From assembly GCA_021205365.1 (NCBI GenBank), contig JAJPXP010000010.1:140711-204710 (forward strand): a stretch of DNA of 64,000 nt, read 5' to 3'. The position numbers and the translations under genes were made by a program. The stretch comes from Clostridia bacterium (GTDB lineage Bacteria; Bacillota; Clostridia; Oscillospirales; Butyricicoccaceae). Shown here piece by piece: positions 1 through 10,589 of this stretch. Each line of letters opens with the position of its first letter. Positions within the stretch are counted from its first letter, which is position 1. The notes under the pieces are model-generated. The model did not search any database. It was given only the letters and a program-made list of their open reading frames with translations, and was not told the DNA's origin.

Positions 1-1023
1 ACCAGAATTTCCAAAATCCTCACCTCAGTGACGATTGATAAGCTGTTTCTGACGTTGGGCTCGGTTGTTGTCCTTATCGTGCTGTGTGAGATTTTTCCGG
101 CATGGCATGAGGACAGGACGTTTTACATGCTCTTTCTCATTGCGACAGCGATCAATTCCCTGATGCCGGACTATCTGTATCGTGGTCTGGAACAGATGAC
201 AGCGATTACCGTACGTACCGTCGCAATCAAAGCATTTTTTACGGTAATGATTGTCATTCTGCTGAAAAAGCCAGAGCAGTATTGTATTATCCCGGTTCTG
301 AATATCATCGGTTACACCGTTGCGCTGCTATGCGTATACTGGCATTTGTACCGCAGATTGCACATTACATTTGTCAAATGCAGCCTGAAGGAGATATGGT
401 CAAGATTTTACCGTTCGAGTACCTTCTTCTATTCCCGCATCGCAACTTCGGTATATACTGCTAGTAATACCGTTATCTTGAGCCTGATTCCTGCAGGCTC
501 TGGTATAGTCGGATATTATTCGCTTGCGGACAAGCTGGTGACGACAGCAAAAAGCGGTTTGTCCCCGATTTCTGACAGTATGTATCCATATATGACCAAG
601 AACAGGGATTTTAAGCTGGTCTGGAAAATTTTAAAAATTTTTATGCCGATTATTATCGGTGGCTGTGCAGTTGTATGTATCTTTGCCCGTCCGCTGTGTG
701 AGATTGTGTTTGGCCCGGGCTATGGGAACGCTGCGCCGGTGCTGCGTGCCATGCTGCCGGTTATCATTGTCATTCTGCCGAGCTATATCCTCGGTTTCCC
801 GACCCTCAGTGCAATGGGGCTATCGAAATATGCGAATTATTCCGTCGTGTTTGGTTCTGCATTGCATGTTTTCAATCTGGTGGTGCTGTATTTCACCGGC
901 CATATGAACATGGTAACACTAGGCGCACTGGTATCGGTTGCAGAGATTGTAATTCTGCTCTTCCGTATCGTGGTCATTTGGCTGCATCGGGACTTATTAA
1001 ATACGGGAAAGGAGGCATCATAA
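1..1023 (+). CDS. Polysaccharide/teichoic acid flippase (MATE/Wzx-like), truncated at window start
   Basis: Frame open to the left edge; multi-TM hydrophobic protein with a polysaccharide-exporter-type C-terminal half; directly followed by a glycerophosphotransferase. Confidence 0.75.
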   Translation, partial: TRISKILTSVTIDKLFLTLGSVVVLIVLCEIFPAWHEDRTFYMLFLIATAINSLMPDYLYRGLEQMTAITVRTVAIKAFFTVMIVILLKKPEQYCIIPVLNIIGYTVALLCVYWHLYRRLHITFVKCSLKEIWSRFYRSSTFFYSRIATSVYTASNTVILSLIPAGSGIVGYYSLADKLVTTAKSGLSPISDSMYPYMTKNRDFKLVWKILKIFMPIIIGGCAVVCIFARPLCEIVFGPGYGNAAPVLRAMLPVIIVILPSYILGFPTLSAMGLSKYANYSVVFGSALHVFNLVVLYFTGHMNMVTLGALVSVAEIVILLFRIVVIWLHRDLLNTGKEAS

Positions 1024-1024
1024 T

Positions 1025-2170
1025 ATGTCTGCCGGAAAGAAAATTCAAAAGGGCGTTGCATGGACGATGTATCGTGCATTACCGGTTCGAAAAAATAAAG
1101 TGGTATTTTCCAGCTTTTATGGCAGGGGAGCCTCCGATAATCCAAAAGCCGTTATCGACGCGCTGGCAAAGTGTCCGGAAAAGCTGGATATTGTCTGGCT
1201 CGCGAAGGATACGGCCCATGCGGGTGTGCCAGACAATGTCCGCGTGGTAGAATATGACACGCCCGCAGCCATCCGGGAGCTGTCCACGGCAAAGGTGTGG
1301 GTAGATAACTGCCGCAAGGGTGCACACCATAAGAAAAAAGGCCAGTATTATATGCAGACCTGGCATGGATTTGCGTTGAAGCGGATTGAGCGAGATGTGG
1401 CAGATAAGCTGAATACACCGGAAAATGCGGCGTATGCGGAATACGCGAAGCGGGATTCCGCACAGATTGATGCCATCATTTCCAACAGTACCTTTATGAC
1501 CAAGATTTATCAGGAATCCTTTTGGTATCATGGTTCGGTTTTGGAGTATGGTTCCCCGCGGAATGATATTTTGGTCAAGCCGCCTGCAGATGCAAAAAAA
1601 CAGATTGCAGCCGCATTGCAGCTGCCGGAAAACTGCAATTTTGTGATATATGCACCAACCTTCCGGGCAGATCATTCGCTGGAAGCATATCAGCTGGATT
1701 ATCATGCAGTATGTAAGGCGTGTGAGCAGCGCTTTGGCGGAAGATGGATTATGCTGGTTCGTTTGCATCCGAATATCATGCAGCTGGCAAAGGACTTGAC
1801 ATTCGACAAGCAGGTGACTTTTGATGCGACTGCGTTTGATGATATGCAGCTGCTGCTGTCGGCCTGTGATGCTGTAATCACAGACTATTCCTCGTTGATG
1901 TTTGATTTTGCACTGACACGCCGTCCGTGTTTTCAGTTCGCAACAGATATTGACGATTATAAAAATGACCGCAATTTCTATTTCCCGATTGATGAGACAC
2001 CGTTTCCGCTGGCAAAATCCAATGCAGAGATGGTACAGAAGATTCTGGATTTTGATGAAACAGCATATCAGCAGGATTGGGATGTCTTTTATCAGAAAAT
2101 GGGCTTTTGTGAGGATGGAAACGCTTCGCAGAGATGCGTTGAATGGATTTTGGATAAAATCAAAAAATAG
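1025..2170 (+). CDS. CDP-glycerol glycerophosphotransferase family protein
   Basis: Motifs 'YMQTWHGFALKRI', 'YAPTFRAD', 'ITDYSSLMFDFAL' typical of the TagB/TagF-type family. Confidence 0.88.
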   Translation: MSAGKKIQKGVAWTMYRALPVRKNKVVFSSFYGRGASDNPKAVIDALAKCPEKLDIVWLAKDTAHAGVPDNVRVVEYDTPAAIRELSTAKVWVDNCRKGAHHKKKGQYYMQTWHGFALKRIERDVADKLNTPENAAYAEYAKRDSAQIDAIISNSTFMTKIYQESFWYHGSVLEYGSPRNDILVKPPADAKKQIAAALQLPENCNFVIYAPTFRADHSLEAYQLDYHAVCKACEQRFGGRWIMLVRLHPNIMQLAKDLTFDKQVTFDATAFDDMQLLLSACDAVITDYSSLMFDFALTRRPCFQFATDIDDYKNDRNFYFPIDETPFPLAKSNAEMVQKILDFDETAYQQDWDVFYQKMGFCEDGNASQRCVEWILDKIKK

Positions 2171-2176
2171 GATTTA

Positions 2177-2206
2177 CAGGCAGATGTGAAAGCATCTGCC
2201 TGTTTT
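2177..2206 (+). terminator. Rho-independent terminator
   Basis: caggcagatg-tgaaag-catctgcctg followed by tttt. Confidence 0.85.
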
Positions 2207-2412
2207 ACTGTCAGATGTCAGCTTACAGTTGGCTTGTTTCTGTGAGAGAACTGCTTTCGCTCCGAGCGTCATGGAGAGACCCTTCCGGCGGGTCTCTCCC
2301 CGACACCCCTCTCAGCCCTTCGTCTGATGTGGGCGGCCAAAGCTGCCGGACACCAAAAGCTTTGGCCGCCCTTGTTACTTTGGTGCACAGAGAGTGACAG
2401 TATAAATCAGAA
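2204..2412. repeat. Palindrome-rich intergenic element (MITE/REP-like candidate)
   Basis: Perfect 14-bp inverted repeat gggcggccaaagct/agctttggccgccc (2331-2344 / 2358-2371), 9-bp repeat ggagagacc/ggtctctcc (2273-2281 / 2291-2299), and short flanking actgtca/tgacagt ends. Confidence 0.5.
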
Positions 2413-2729
2413 TTGCTTCTTTGATATCTCAGCCGGAAAAACTGCTGATTTCGTTTGAAAATCTCTGTCCGCAATCCCCATAGACCGCCGGACGCTTTTG
2501 TTGTATGCTAGCGGACGGCGGTCCGTACCGATGATGCCGAAGGAGGGAGATTGCAAAGAGGGAACCTTGGTGCCATCTTTGCAGTGAAACAATCTGTTTT
2601 AGAGCAAAAGCAGATTAAACTGTAGGAAAAAATCTTTGATAGGTTTTACTATGCAAATTTCAAAAAATTGAATAGAAACCATTCCGGTAGCAAAAGCTAA
2701 ACCTGTCTTTGAAGTAAGGAGGGAATTTC

Positions 2730-3050
2730 ATGAAGGAAGTCACTGCTGTCACGACGGACAGCTTCAAAGAAACGGTTTTGAACGAAAAAAAGCCTGTGTT
2801 GGTGGATTTCTGGGCAAGCTGGTGCGGTCCATGCAGACGGATGTCCCCAATTGTGGATGAAATTGCGCAGGAAACCGAAGCAATTAAGGTCTGTAAGGTA
2901 AATGTGGAAGAAAATCCACAGCTGGCTGGTTTATATCACATCCAGTCCGTGCCGACGCTGATGGTATTCCGCGATGGCCAGCCGAAGGCCAGCCGGATAG
3001 GGCTGCACAGTAAGCAGAGCATTTTACAGATGATTGGCATGAATGGCTGA
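2730..3050 (+). CDS. trxA: Thioredoxin
   Basis: WASWCGPCRRMSPIVDE active site, about 106 aa. Confidence 0.93.
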   Translation: MKEVTAVTTDSFKETVLNEKKPVLVDFWASWCGPCRRMSPIVDEIAQETEAIKVCKVNVEENPQLAGLYHIQSVPTLMVFRDGQPKASRIGLHSKQSILQMIGMNG

Positions 3051-3064
3051 GAGGAGGATATGAT

Positions 3065-3253
3065 ATGAGAGTCTGGATTGACCGGGAAGGATGTATCAGC
3101 TGTGGGCAGTGTGCGGAAACCTGTCCAAAGGTATTTGACATATGTGAGGACGGACTGGCAGATGTTATACAGCAGCCGGATGAAGAATTGGAAGATATGG
3201 CGCAGGCAGCAGCAGATGGCTGTCCGGTATCTGTCATTCATACGGAACAATAA
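3065..3253 (+). CDS. Ferredoxin, single Fe-S cluster
   Basis: CISCGQCAETCP...CPVSVI cysteine pattern, 62 aa. Confidence 0.88.
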   Translation: MRVWIDREGCISCGQCAETCPKVFDICEDGLADVIQQPDEELEDMAQAAADGCPVSVIHTEQ

Positions 3254-3262
3254 CCATATGGA

Positions 3263-3293
3263 AAGGCTCTCTGCGGCGGCAGAGAGCCTTTTT
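3263..3293 (+). terminator. Rho-independent terminator
   Basis: aaggctctctgc-ggcg-gcagagagcctt followed by ttt. Confidence 0.85.
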
Positions 3294-3429
3294 ACGGGAT
3301 AGCACAAATTTCAAAATAAGAAAAACAGGGAAATGTATTGCGTTTTAGAACCTTCCTGTATTACAATAGAATTAATCAAGCAAACAATGAGAGAATTTGG
3401 TTTGAGAATTTGATTATGAGGTGACGAAC

Positions 3430-4119
3430 ATGAATGAGAAACAAATGGCAGGCTACGAAGCTGCAAAATATGTAAAAGACGGCATGCTGGTTGGTATCGG
3501 TACTGGCTCTACTGCATACTATCTGATTGAGAAGCTGGGACAGCGTGTAAAGGAAGAAGGACTGAAGATTCAGTGCGTATCGACCTCCGATGCTTCCACC
3601 GAGCAGGCAAAGAGCCTAGGTATTCCGCTGCTGGATACCAATGATGCACCGGTTCTGGATATCTGTATTGATGGCGTTGATGAAGTTGATCCGCAGTTCA
3701 ATGGCATCAAGGGCGGCGGCGGCGCTCTGTTCCGTGAGAAGATTGTTGCTTCCAGCGCAAAGTACAACATCTGGGTTTGCCACAGCGCAAAGCTGGTAGA
3801 AGAGATTGGCGATTTCGGTCTGCCGGTAGAGGTTCTGCCGTTTGGCTATAAGCATGTTGTCAAGAAGATGGAAGAAGCTGGCTTTGAGCCGACCCTCCGC
3901 ATGAACGAGGATGGTTCCATCTACGAGACCAACAATCATAATTATATTCTGGATACGAAGTACACAAATTCTAAGTTCGGCAAAGATTATGCTGCTATGG
4001 AAGCTTTCCTGAAGGGCACCCTCGGTGTTCTGGAAACTGGTTTCTTCCTGAACAGAACGGATATTATTATTTCCGCAGGTCCGGAAGGCGTACAGACCAT
4101 CGAGAACCCGAACAAGTAA
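3430..4119 (+). CDS. rpiA: Ribose-5-phosphate isomerase A
   Basis: GIGTGSTAYYLIEKL, CIDGVDEVDPQFNGIKGGGGAL motifs. Confidence 0.93.
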   Translation: MNEKQMAGYEAAKYVKDGMLVGIGTGSTAYYLIEKLGQRVKEEGLKIQCVSTSDASTEQAKSLGIPLLDTNDAPVLDICIDGVDEVDPQFNGIKGGGGALFREKIVASSAKYNIWVCHSAKLVEEIGDFGLPVEVLPFGYKHVVKKMEEAGFEPTLRMNEDGSIYETNNHNYILDTKYTNSKFGKDYAAMEAFLKGTLGVLETGFFLNRTDIIISAGPEGVQTIENPNK

Positions 4120-4135
4120 TTACATATTGCTTTAT

Positions 4136-4169
4136 GCAGCCGGTGGTATTTTACTGCCGGCTGTTTTTT
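4136..4169 (+). terminator. Rho-independent terminator downstream of rpiA
   Basis: cagccgg...ccggctg followed by tttttt. Confidence 0.8.
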
Positions 4170-4188
4170 CGGAGATTTTGAAAATAAC

Positions 4189-4219
4189 TTGACTGTAAAC
4201 CGGCTTTATAGTGTAATAT
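4189..4219 (+). promoter_or_regulatory. MerR-type promoter/operator: TTGACT, 19-bp spacer, TAATAT
   Basis: ttgact at 4189-4194 and taatat at 4214-4219 flank a dyad ACTgTAAAccggcTTTAtAGT, as in MerR-regulated promoters with elongated spacers. Confidence 0.7.
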
Positions 4220-4241
4220 GGCAGCAAAGGAGGGGATAGGT

Positions 4242-5011
4242 ATGAAAATCAAGGAGATCGAAGAAAGAACCGGGATTACCCGTGCCAATATCCGGTTTTA
4301 TGAAAGCAAGGGTTTGCTGCATCCGGAACGGCAGGGCAACAATTATCGTGATTATTCCCAGGAGGATATCGAAACCCTGCGGAAGGTTATCCTGTTCCGG
4401 CGGCTGGGCATATCCATTGAAAATATTCAGGCATTATTCCAAGGAGAACTTTCTCTGCAGGATGCCGTGGGGAAAGCTAAGCTGGATTTGCAGGAGCAGA
4501 TGGAACAGCTCCAAGGCTCATTGGAATTATGCACTGTTATGCAGGAGCGGGAAGAGACGCTGGATACACTTTCGGTGGATATCTACGATGAACTGATCCG
4601 CCAGCGTGAACAGGAAGGTAAGAAATTTCGCGACATGATGGGCGATATTCTGGAGGATTATCAGAAAAATTATCTGGAGAAATGGGCCATCTTTCCCATT
4701 CACGGCTCTTATGTCAAAGGGGGAGCGGTTGCACTTGGAATCTGTTATCTGATTAACTGGCTGTTATACACCTTTTATATCTTACCGGAAAACGGGCTTT
4801 GGGGCGGATTAAAGACTGCATTTATGATGCTGGAAGCATTTGTGATTGTTTCCGCGGGCTATAGCTGTACGGACTGTTCAGCCGGGTGCTTCCGCGTACA
4901 CGCGAAGAAGGAAAAAGAACGGCTTTGTTTGCTGCCGGTGCAGTGCTTGCACTTGTCATCCTCATAGGCTGCATTGCCTTGCTCCATACCACCGGACTGC
5001 TCTATGCTTGA
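4242..5011 (+). pseudogene. MerR-family transcriptional regulator with C-terminal membrane region; apparent single-base frameshift near 4863-4867
   Basis: N-terminal MKIKEIEERTGITRANIRFYESKGLLHPER is a MerR HTH. The ORF as given ends at 4967, but the -1 frame continues LYGLFSRVLPRTREEGKRTALFAAGAVLALVILIGCIALLHTTGLLYA* to 5011, a clear TM helix. Confidence 0.75.
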
Positions 5012-5095
5012 CGATAGCGGATGCGCAGTTCTCCTTGTCCTTTCCATGAATTTCTGGTATACTGGACATACTAAAAACCAGGAAGGATGATTTCC

Positions 5096-5758
5096 ATGCT
5101 GACACCGGCAAAGAAGGAATTTATTGAATTTATGATGGGTGCAGATGTACTGCGCTTTGGCGATTTTGTGACCAAGAGCGGACGTAATACACCATATTTT
5201 GTGAATACAGGTAACTATAAGACCGGACTGCAGTCCTCCAAGCTGGGTGAGTTCTATGCGGCGATGGTGAAGGAGACCATCGGCGACCAGTTTGATGCGA
5301 TGTTTGGCCCGGCATATAAGGGCATCCCGCTGGCTACTTCTGTTGCAGGCGCGCTGGCCCGCAATTATGGCATTGACAAGCCGTTCTTCTTCAACCGCAA
5401 GGAAGCAAAGGATCATGGTGAAGGCGGTAATCTGGTAGGCTACAAGCCACAGGATGGTGACCGCATCATCATTATTGAAGACGTTATCACCGCAGGCACC
5501 GCAATTCGTGAAACCCTTCCGGTACTGTACCAGGCAGCTGATGTCAAAGTGACCGATATGTTTATCTCGGTAAACCGCTGTGAGGTTGGCCAGAATGCGG
5601 GGAAGACAGCTGTGATGGAAGTTGGCGAGGAATTTGGTATCCATGTGCATTCTCTGATTGATGTGCGCGATGTACATGAATATCTGCAGAGCCAGGAGCA
5701 GTATGCAGGCATCCTGCCGTTAATGGAATCCTACATGGAGAAGTACTGCGTATTCTGA
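5096..5758 (+). CDS. pyrE: Orotate phosphoribosyltransferase
   Basis: PRPP-binding motif RIIIIEDVITAGTAIRET and overall family similarity. Confidence 0.92.
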   Translation: MLTPAKKEFIEFMMGADVLRFGDFVTKSGRNTPYFVNTGNYKTGLQSSKLGEFYAAMVKETIGDQFDAMFGPAYKGIPLATSVAGALARNYGIDKPFFFNRKEAKDHGEGGNLVGYKPQDGDRIIIIEDVITAGTAIRETLPVLYQAADVKVTDMFISVNRCEVGQNAGKTAVMEVGEEFGIHVHSLIDVRDVHEYLQSQEQYAGILPLMESYMEKYCVF

Positions 5759-5817
5759 TATCCATGGATTATCATATCCGGATGGATGGGGCGTACGTTG
5801 TTTGGCGTATTGGACTT

Positions 5818-5852
5818 AAAACAGGTGCGGCGAAAGCTGTGCCTGTTTTTTC
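5818..5852 (+). terminator. Rho-independent terminator downstream of pyrE
   Basis: aaaacagg...cctgtttt followed by tt. Confidence 0.8.
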
Positions 5853-6054
5853 ATGTGCGGAACCGGCGTGGGAATGCACGCAAAATGCGTGCGCCTGCAC
5901 ACAAATTTCGCATCGGGAACGGAAACAAATTGATTTATGCAAAATGCCGATAAAATGACACAGAAAAGGTGTGATTTATGTAACATTATGGTGAAGAAAT
6001 CGCCAGATTTGATGTATGAATGAACCATAACGTGTTAAAATATACAAAAGGTGG

Positions 6055-6083
6055 TTGCAGTTTTCACAATGAGTTGCTATAAT
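6055..6083 (+). promoter_or_regulatory. Sigma-A promoter of the atp operon
   Basis: ttgcag, 17-bp spacer, tataat, located 57 bp before the atpZ-like start. Confidence 0.7.
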
Positions 6084-6140
6084 GAAAGAAACCTGAAAAG
6101 TGTAGGTTTTGTGTGCATTTCGGAAAGGGTGAAGGACAGG

Positions 6141-6383
6141 ATGGACAAGCATCAAATCCTCAAGGAATGTGTTGAAAATCTTACACTGTTGACGCAGCTC
6201 GGACTTTCTATAGCGCTGCCGCCGGTTATATGCTTCTATGCAGCTGGCTGGCTGAGGAACAGGCTGGATCTTGGACTGTGGATTATGGCAGCTGCTTTGG
6301 TTTTCGGACTGGGCGGCTCAGTAGCGAGCATCTGGAAATTCTGGAAGATGATCGAAAAGCGCGGAAACAGATCACATAAATGA
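6141..6383 (+). CDS. atpZ: AtpZ/AtpI-type small membrane protein
   Basis: Two-TM protein with a TQLGLSIALPPVICFYAAGWL motif at the head of the ATP synthase operon. Confidence 0.75.
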   Translation: MDKHQILKECVENLTLLTQLGLSIALPPVICFYAAGWLRNRLDLGLWIMAAALVFGLGGSVASIWKFWKMIEKRGNRSHK

Positions 6384-6823
6384 CGAGATCGTCGCAGGTG
6401 AATTTTATTCGATTGGTGGTGAGGAACATCAAGATTGAACCGGCAGTCAAGTCGGAGACGAAACGGATTGCGATCGGTGTGTTGGCGATGAGCGTCATCA
6501 TGGAGATCGTTTTTCTTATCCTTGGCAGATTTGACTACACAGTTTTACTCGGCAACCTTCTCGGCGGCGGTTGGGCTATCCTGAACTTTTTTATTATGGC
6601 CCTGGCTGTGCAGAAGTCTGTCCGGAAGGAAACGCCGCAGGAGGCCAAGCTGGTATTGCAGAATTCGTATACCAAGCGGCTGCTCTGCGCGGTTGTTATA
6701 TTGTTAATCGGCATTAAGGTGCAATATTTTAACTGGATTTCTGTTATTCTGCCATTGGTTTTTCCGAGAATCACCATTGCAATCGTAAAATTGCCTATCT
6801 TTCAACGAAAGGAGGAAGGATGA
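6380..6823 (+). CDS. atpI: ATP synthase subunit I
   Basis: Four-TM protein; ATGA overlap with the preceding gene; position before atpB. Confidence 0.75.
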   Translation: MTRSSQVNFIRLVVRNIKIEPAVKSETKRIAIGVLAMSVIMEIVFLILGRFDYTVLLGNLLGGGWAILNFFIMALAVQKSVRKETPQEAKLVLQNSYTKRLLCAVVILLIGIKVQYFNWISVILPLVFPRITIAIVKLPIFQRKEEG

Positions 6824-6826
6824 TTC

Positions 6827-7561
6827 ATGGAGGTATCCATCACTGGCGCCAAAATATACTATACGATTCCCGGAATTAACTACCCGATCACGCAGACTGT
6901 TGTCAATGCGTGGATCGCAATGGTGATTATCGTGGGCGTATGTATCTGGCTGACCCGTGGCATGCAGGTTCATGCAAGGACCAAGCGGCAGGTTGTAGCA
7001 GAAATGGTTGTCCAGATGGCGAATAACCTTATAAAGGGCAGCATGGGTGCAGGCTGGGAGAACTTTGTCCCGTTTATTGCAGCAATCCTGAGCATGTCCG
7101 TTGTCAGCTCTTTTATGAGCCTGACGGGTGCATATTCGCCGACCAATGATCTGAACACGTTCCTGGCGTGGAGTATTGTGGTGTTTGTCCTCATCACGTA
7201 CCACAAGATCAAAACAAATGGCTTTGGAGGATATCTGAAGAGCTTTACGCAGCCGATTGTTGTTATGACACCGATGAACATCATCAGTGAGATCGCGACA
7301 CCGGTTTCGATGGCGCTTCGACACTTTGCAAACATCGTGTCTGGCTACGTTATCGGCCTGCTGCTGTATGCAGCGCTGGGCGCAATCAGCCAAATGATAT
7401 TTTTCTGGCTGCCAGGCTCCCTGAGCACGATTCCGATTCTTCAGGTCGGTATCCCAGCAGTGCTCAATGTTTACTTTACCTGCTTCTCCGGCTGTGTCCA
7501 GCCATACATCTTCTGTATGCTGACCATGCAGTTTGTAGCTTCGGCTGCATCGACGGACTGA
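6827..7561 (+). CDS. atpB: F0F1 ATP synthase subunit a
   Basis: Conserved region PVSMALRHFANIVSG containing the essential Arg; operon position. Confidence 0.92.
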   Translation: MEVSITGAKIYYTIPGINYPITQTVVNAWIAMVIIVGVCIWLTRGMQVHARTKRQVVAEMVVQMANNLIKGSMGAGWENFVPFIAAILSMSVVSSFMSLTGAYSPTNDLNTFLAWSIVVFVLITYHKIKTNGFGGYLKSFTQPIVVMTPMNIISEIATPVSMALRHFANIVSGYVIGLLLYAALGAISQMIFFWLPGSLSTIPILQVGIPAVLNVYFTCFSGCVQPYIFCMLTMQFVASAASTD

Positions 7562-7637
7562 GCAGACAACAAAACACATCTCTTTCGGAATGCTTTTGCG
7601 GTGTATAGCAAAATGGAGAGAATAATGCGCCGCATGA

Positions 7638-7946
<309 letters not shown>

Positions 7947-8008
7947 GAAGAGCCGTGCTTCCTGCCTAGCAGGAGGAACCATTCTATGAAAGGAGAACGA
8001 ATCCGGGT

Positions 8009-8509
8009 ATGACATTAGATCTAGTTTCCATTGTCCCGTGGGAAATTATTACACAGCTGATAAACCTGCTGTTATTATTCCTGCTGCTCAAACACTTTCT
8101 TTTCAAGCCCGTACAGAACGTTCTGAACGCGCGCCAGGCAGAAATTGACAAGAACTACGCCGACGCGGAAGCAGCTCAGACCAGAGCGGAAGAGCTGCGT
8201 GACGAATACGAGAAGCGCATTGCCGACGCAAAGGCAGAAGCTGCTGACATTACCAAGGCTGCAAACCAGAAGGCACAGGCCCACTACGACGAGGTTGTAG
8301 GAGAGGCGAAGGCCGACGCTGCACGCCTGAAGCAGAAGGCAGAGGCGCAGATCGAGCAGGAAAAGAAGAAGGCCATGAACGAACTCAAGGACGAAATCTC
8401 CGGCATTGCTGTCGATATCGCAGCGAAGGTTGTCGAGCGCGAAATTGATGAAAAGGATCATGAGGCGCTGATTTCGGAGTTTATCAAGGGTGTAGGTGAA
8501 GCTTCATGA
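8009..8509 (+). CDS. atpF: F0F1 ATP synthase subunit b
   Basis: N-terminal TM plus long charged helix; operon position. Confidence 0.94.
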   Translation: MTLDLVSIVPWEIITQLINLLLLFLLLKHFLFKPVQNVLNARQAEIDKNYADAEAAQTRAEELRDEYEKRIADAKAEAADITKAANQKAQAHYDEVVGEAKADAARLKQKAEAQIEQEKKKAMNELKDEISGIAVDIAAKVVEREIDEKDHEALISEFIKGVGEAS

Positions 8510-9045
8510 CAGAGATTGCAAAAGCATACGGCAAAACGCTGTACGATTTGGCAGTCGAATGTGAAAGCGTAGAGCAGATGCTCGATGAAATCACAATCCT
8601 TCGACAGGCTTTCGAGGAAAATCCGCAGTTTCTGACCCTGATGGGCACGCCGAACCTCAAGAAAGAGGAACGCGTTGCCATCGTGGATGAAACCTTTGGC
8701 GGGAAAATCCATATTTATCTGCTCAATTTCCTAAAAGTACTCGTGGAGAACGGCGCATCCCATGAATTTATGGATGCTGCCAAGCAGTTCCGCAGAGAGT
8801 ACAACTGGGAAAACGGGATTGAAACCGTGACGGTGGTATCCGCCGTTGCGCTCGATGCCGCACAGGAGTCCGAACTGGTCAAAAAGCTGCGTGAGCTGAC
8901 CGGTAAGAAAATCCAGCTGGAGAAGACTGTTGATCCGTCTGTTATGGGCGGTATCCGCCTGCAGATGGATGGACTTCAGATGGACGGCACCGTAAAGAAT
9001 AAACTGGATGCGATCCGCAGCCGCCTGCTGCACACCATCGCATAA
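8506..9045 (+). CDS. atpH: F0F1 ATP synthase subunit delta
   Basis: Typical delta subunit ending DPSVMGGIRLQMDGLQMDGTVKNKLDAIRSRL; ATGA overlap with atpF. Confidence 0.94.
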   Translation: MTEIAKAYGKTLYDLAVECESVEQMLDEITILRQAFEENPQFLTLMGTPNLKKEERVAIVDETFGGKIHIYLLNFLKVLVENGASHEFMDAAKQFRREYNWENGIETVTVVSAVALDAAQESELVKKLRELTGKKIQLEKTVDPSVMGGIRLQMDGLQMDGTVKNKLDAIRSRLLHTIA

Positions 9046-9050
9046 GTTAG

Positions 9051-10577
<1,527 letters not shown>

Positions 10578-10589
10578 GGAGGCTGAGAC

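Noticed and set aside
2215-2592. Short ORFs in the 2.2-2.6 kb region
   Set aside because: They arise from inverted-repeat DNA and have no RBS or domain support.
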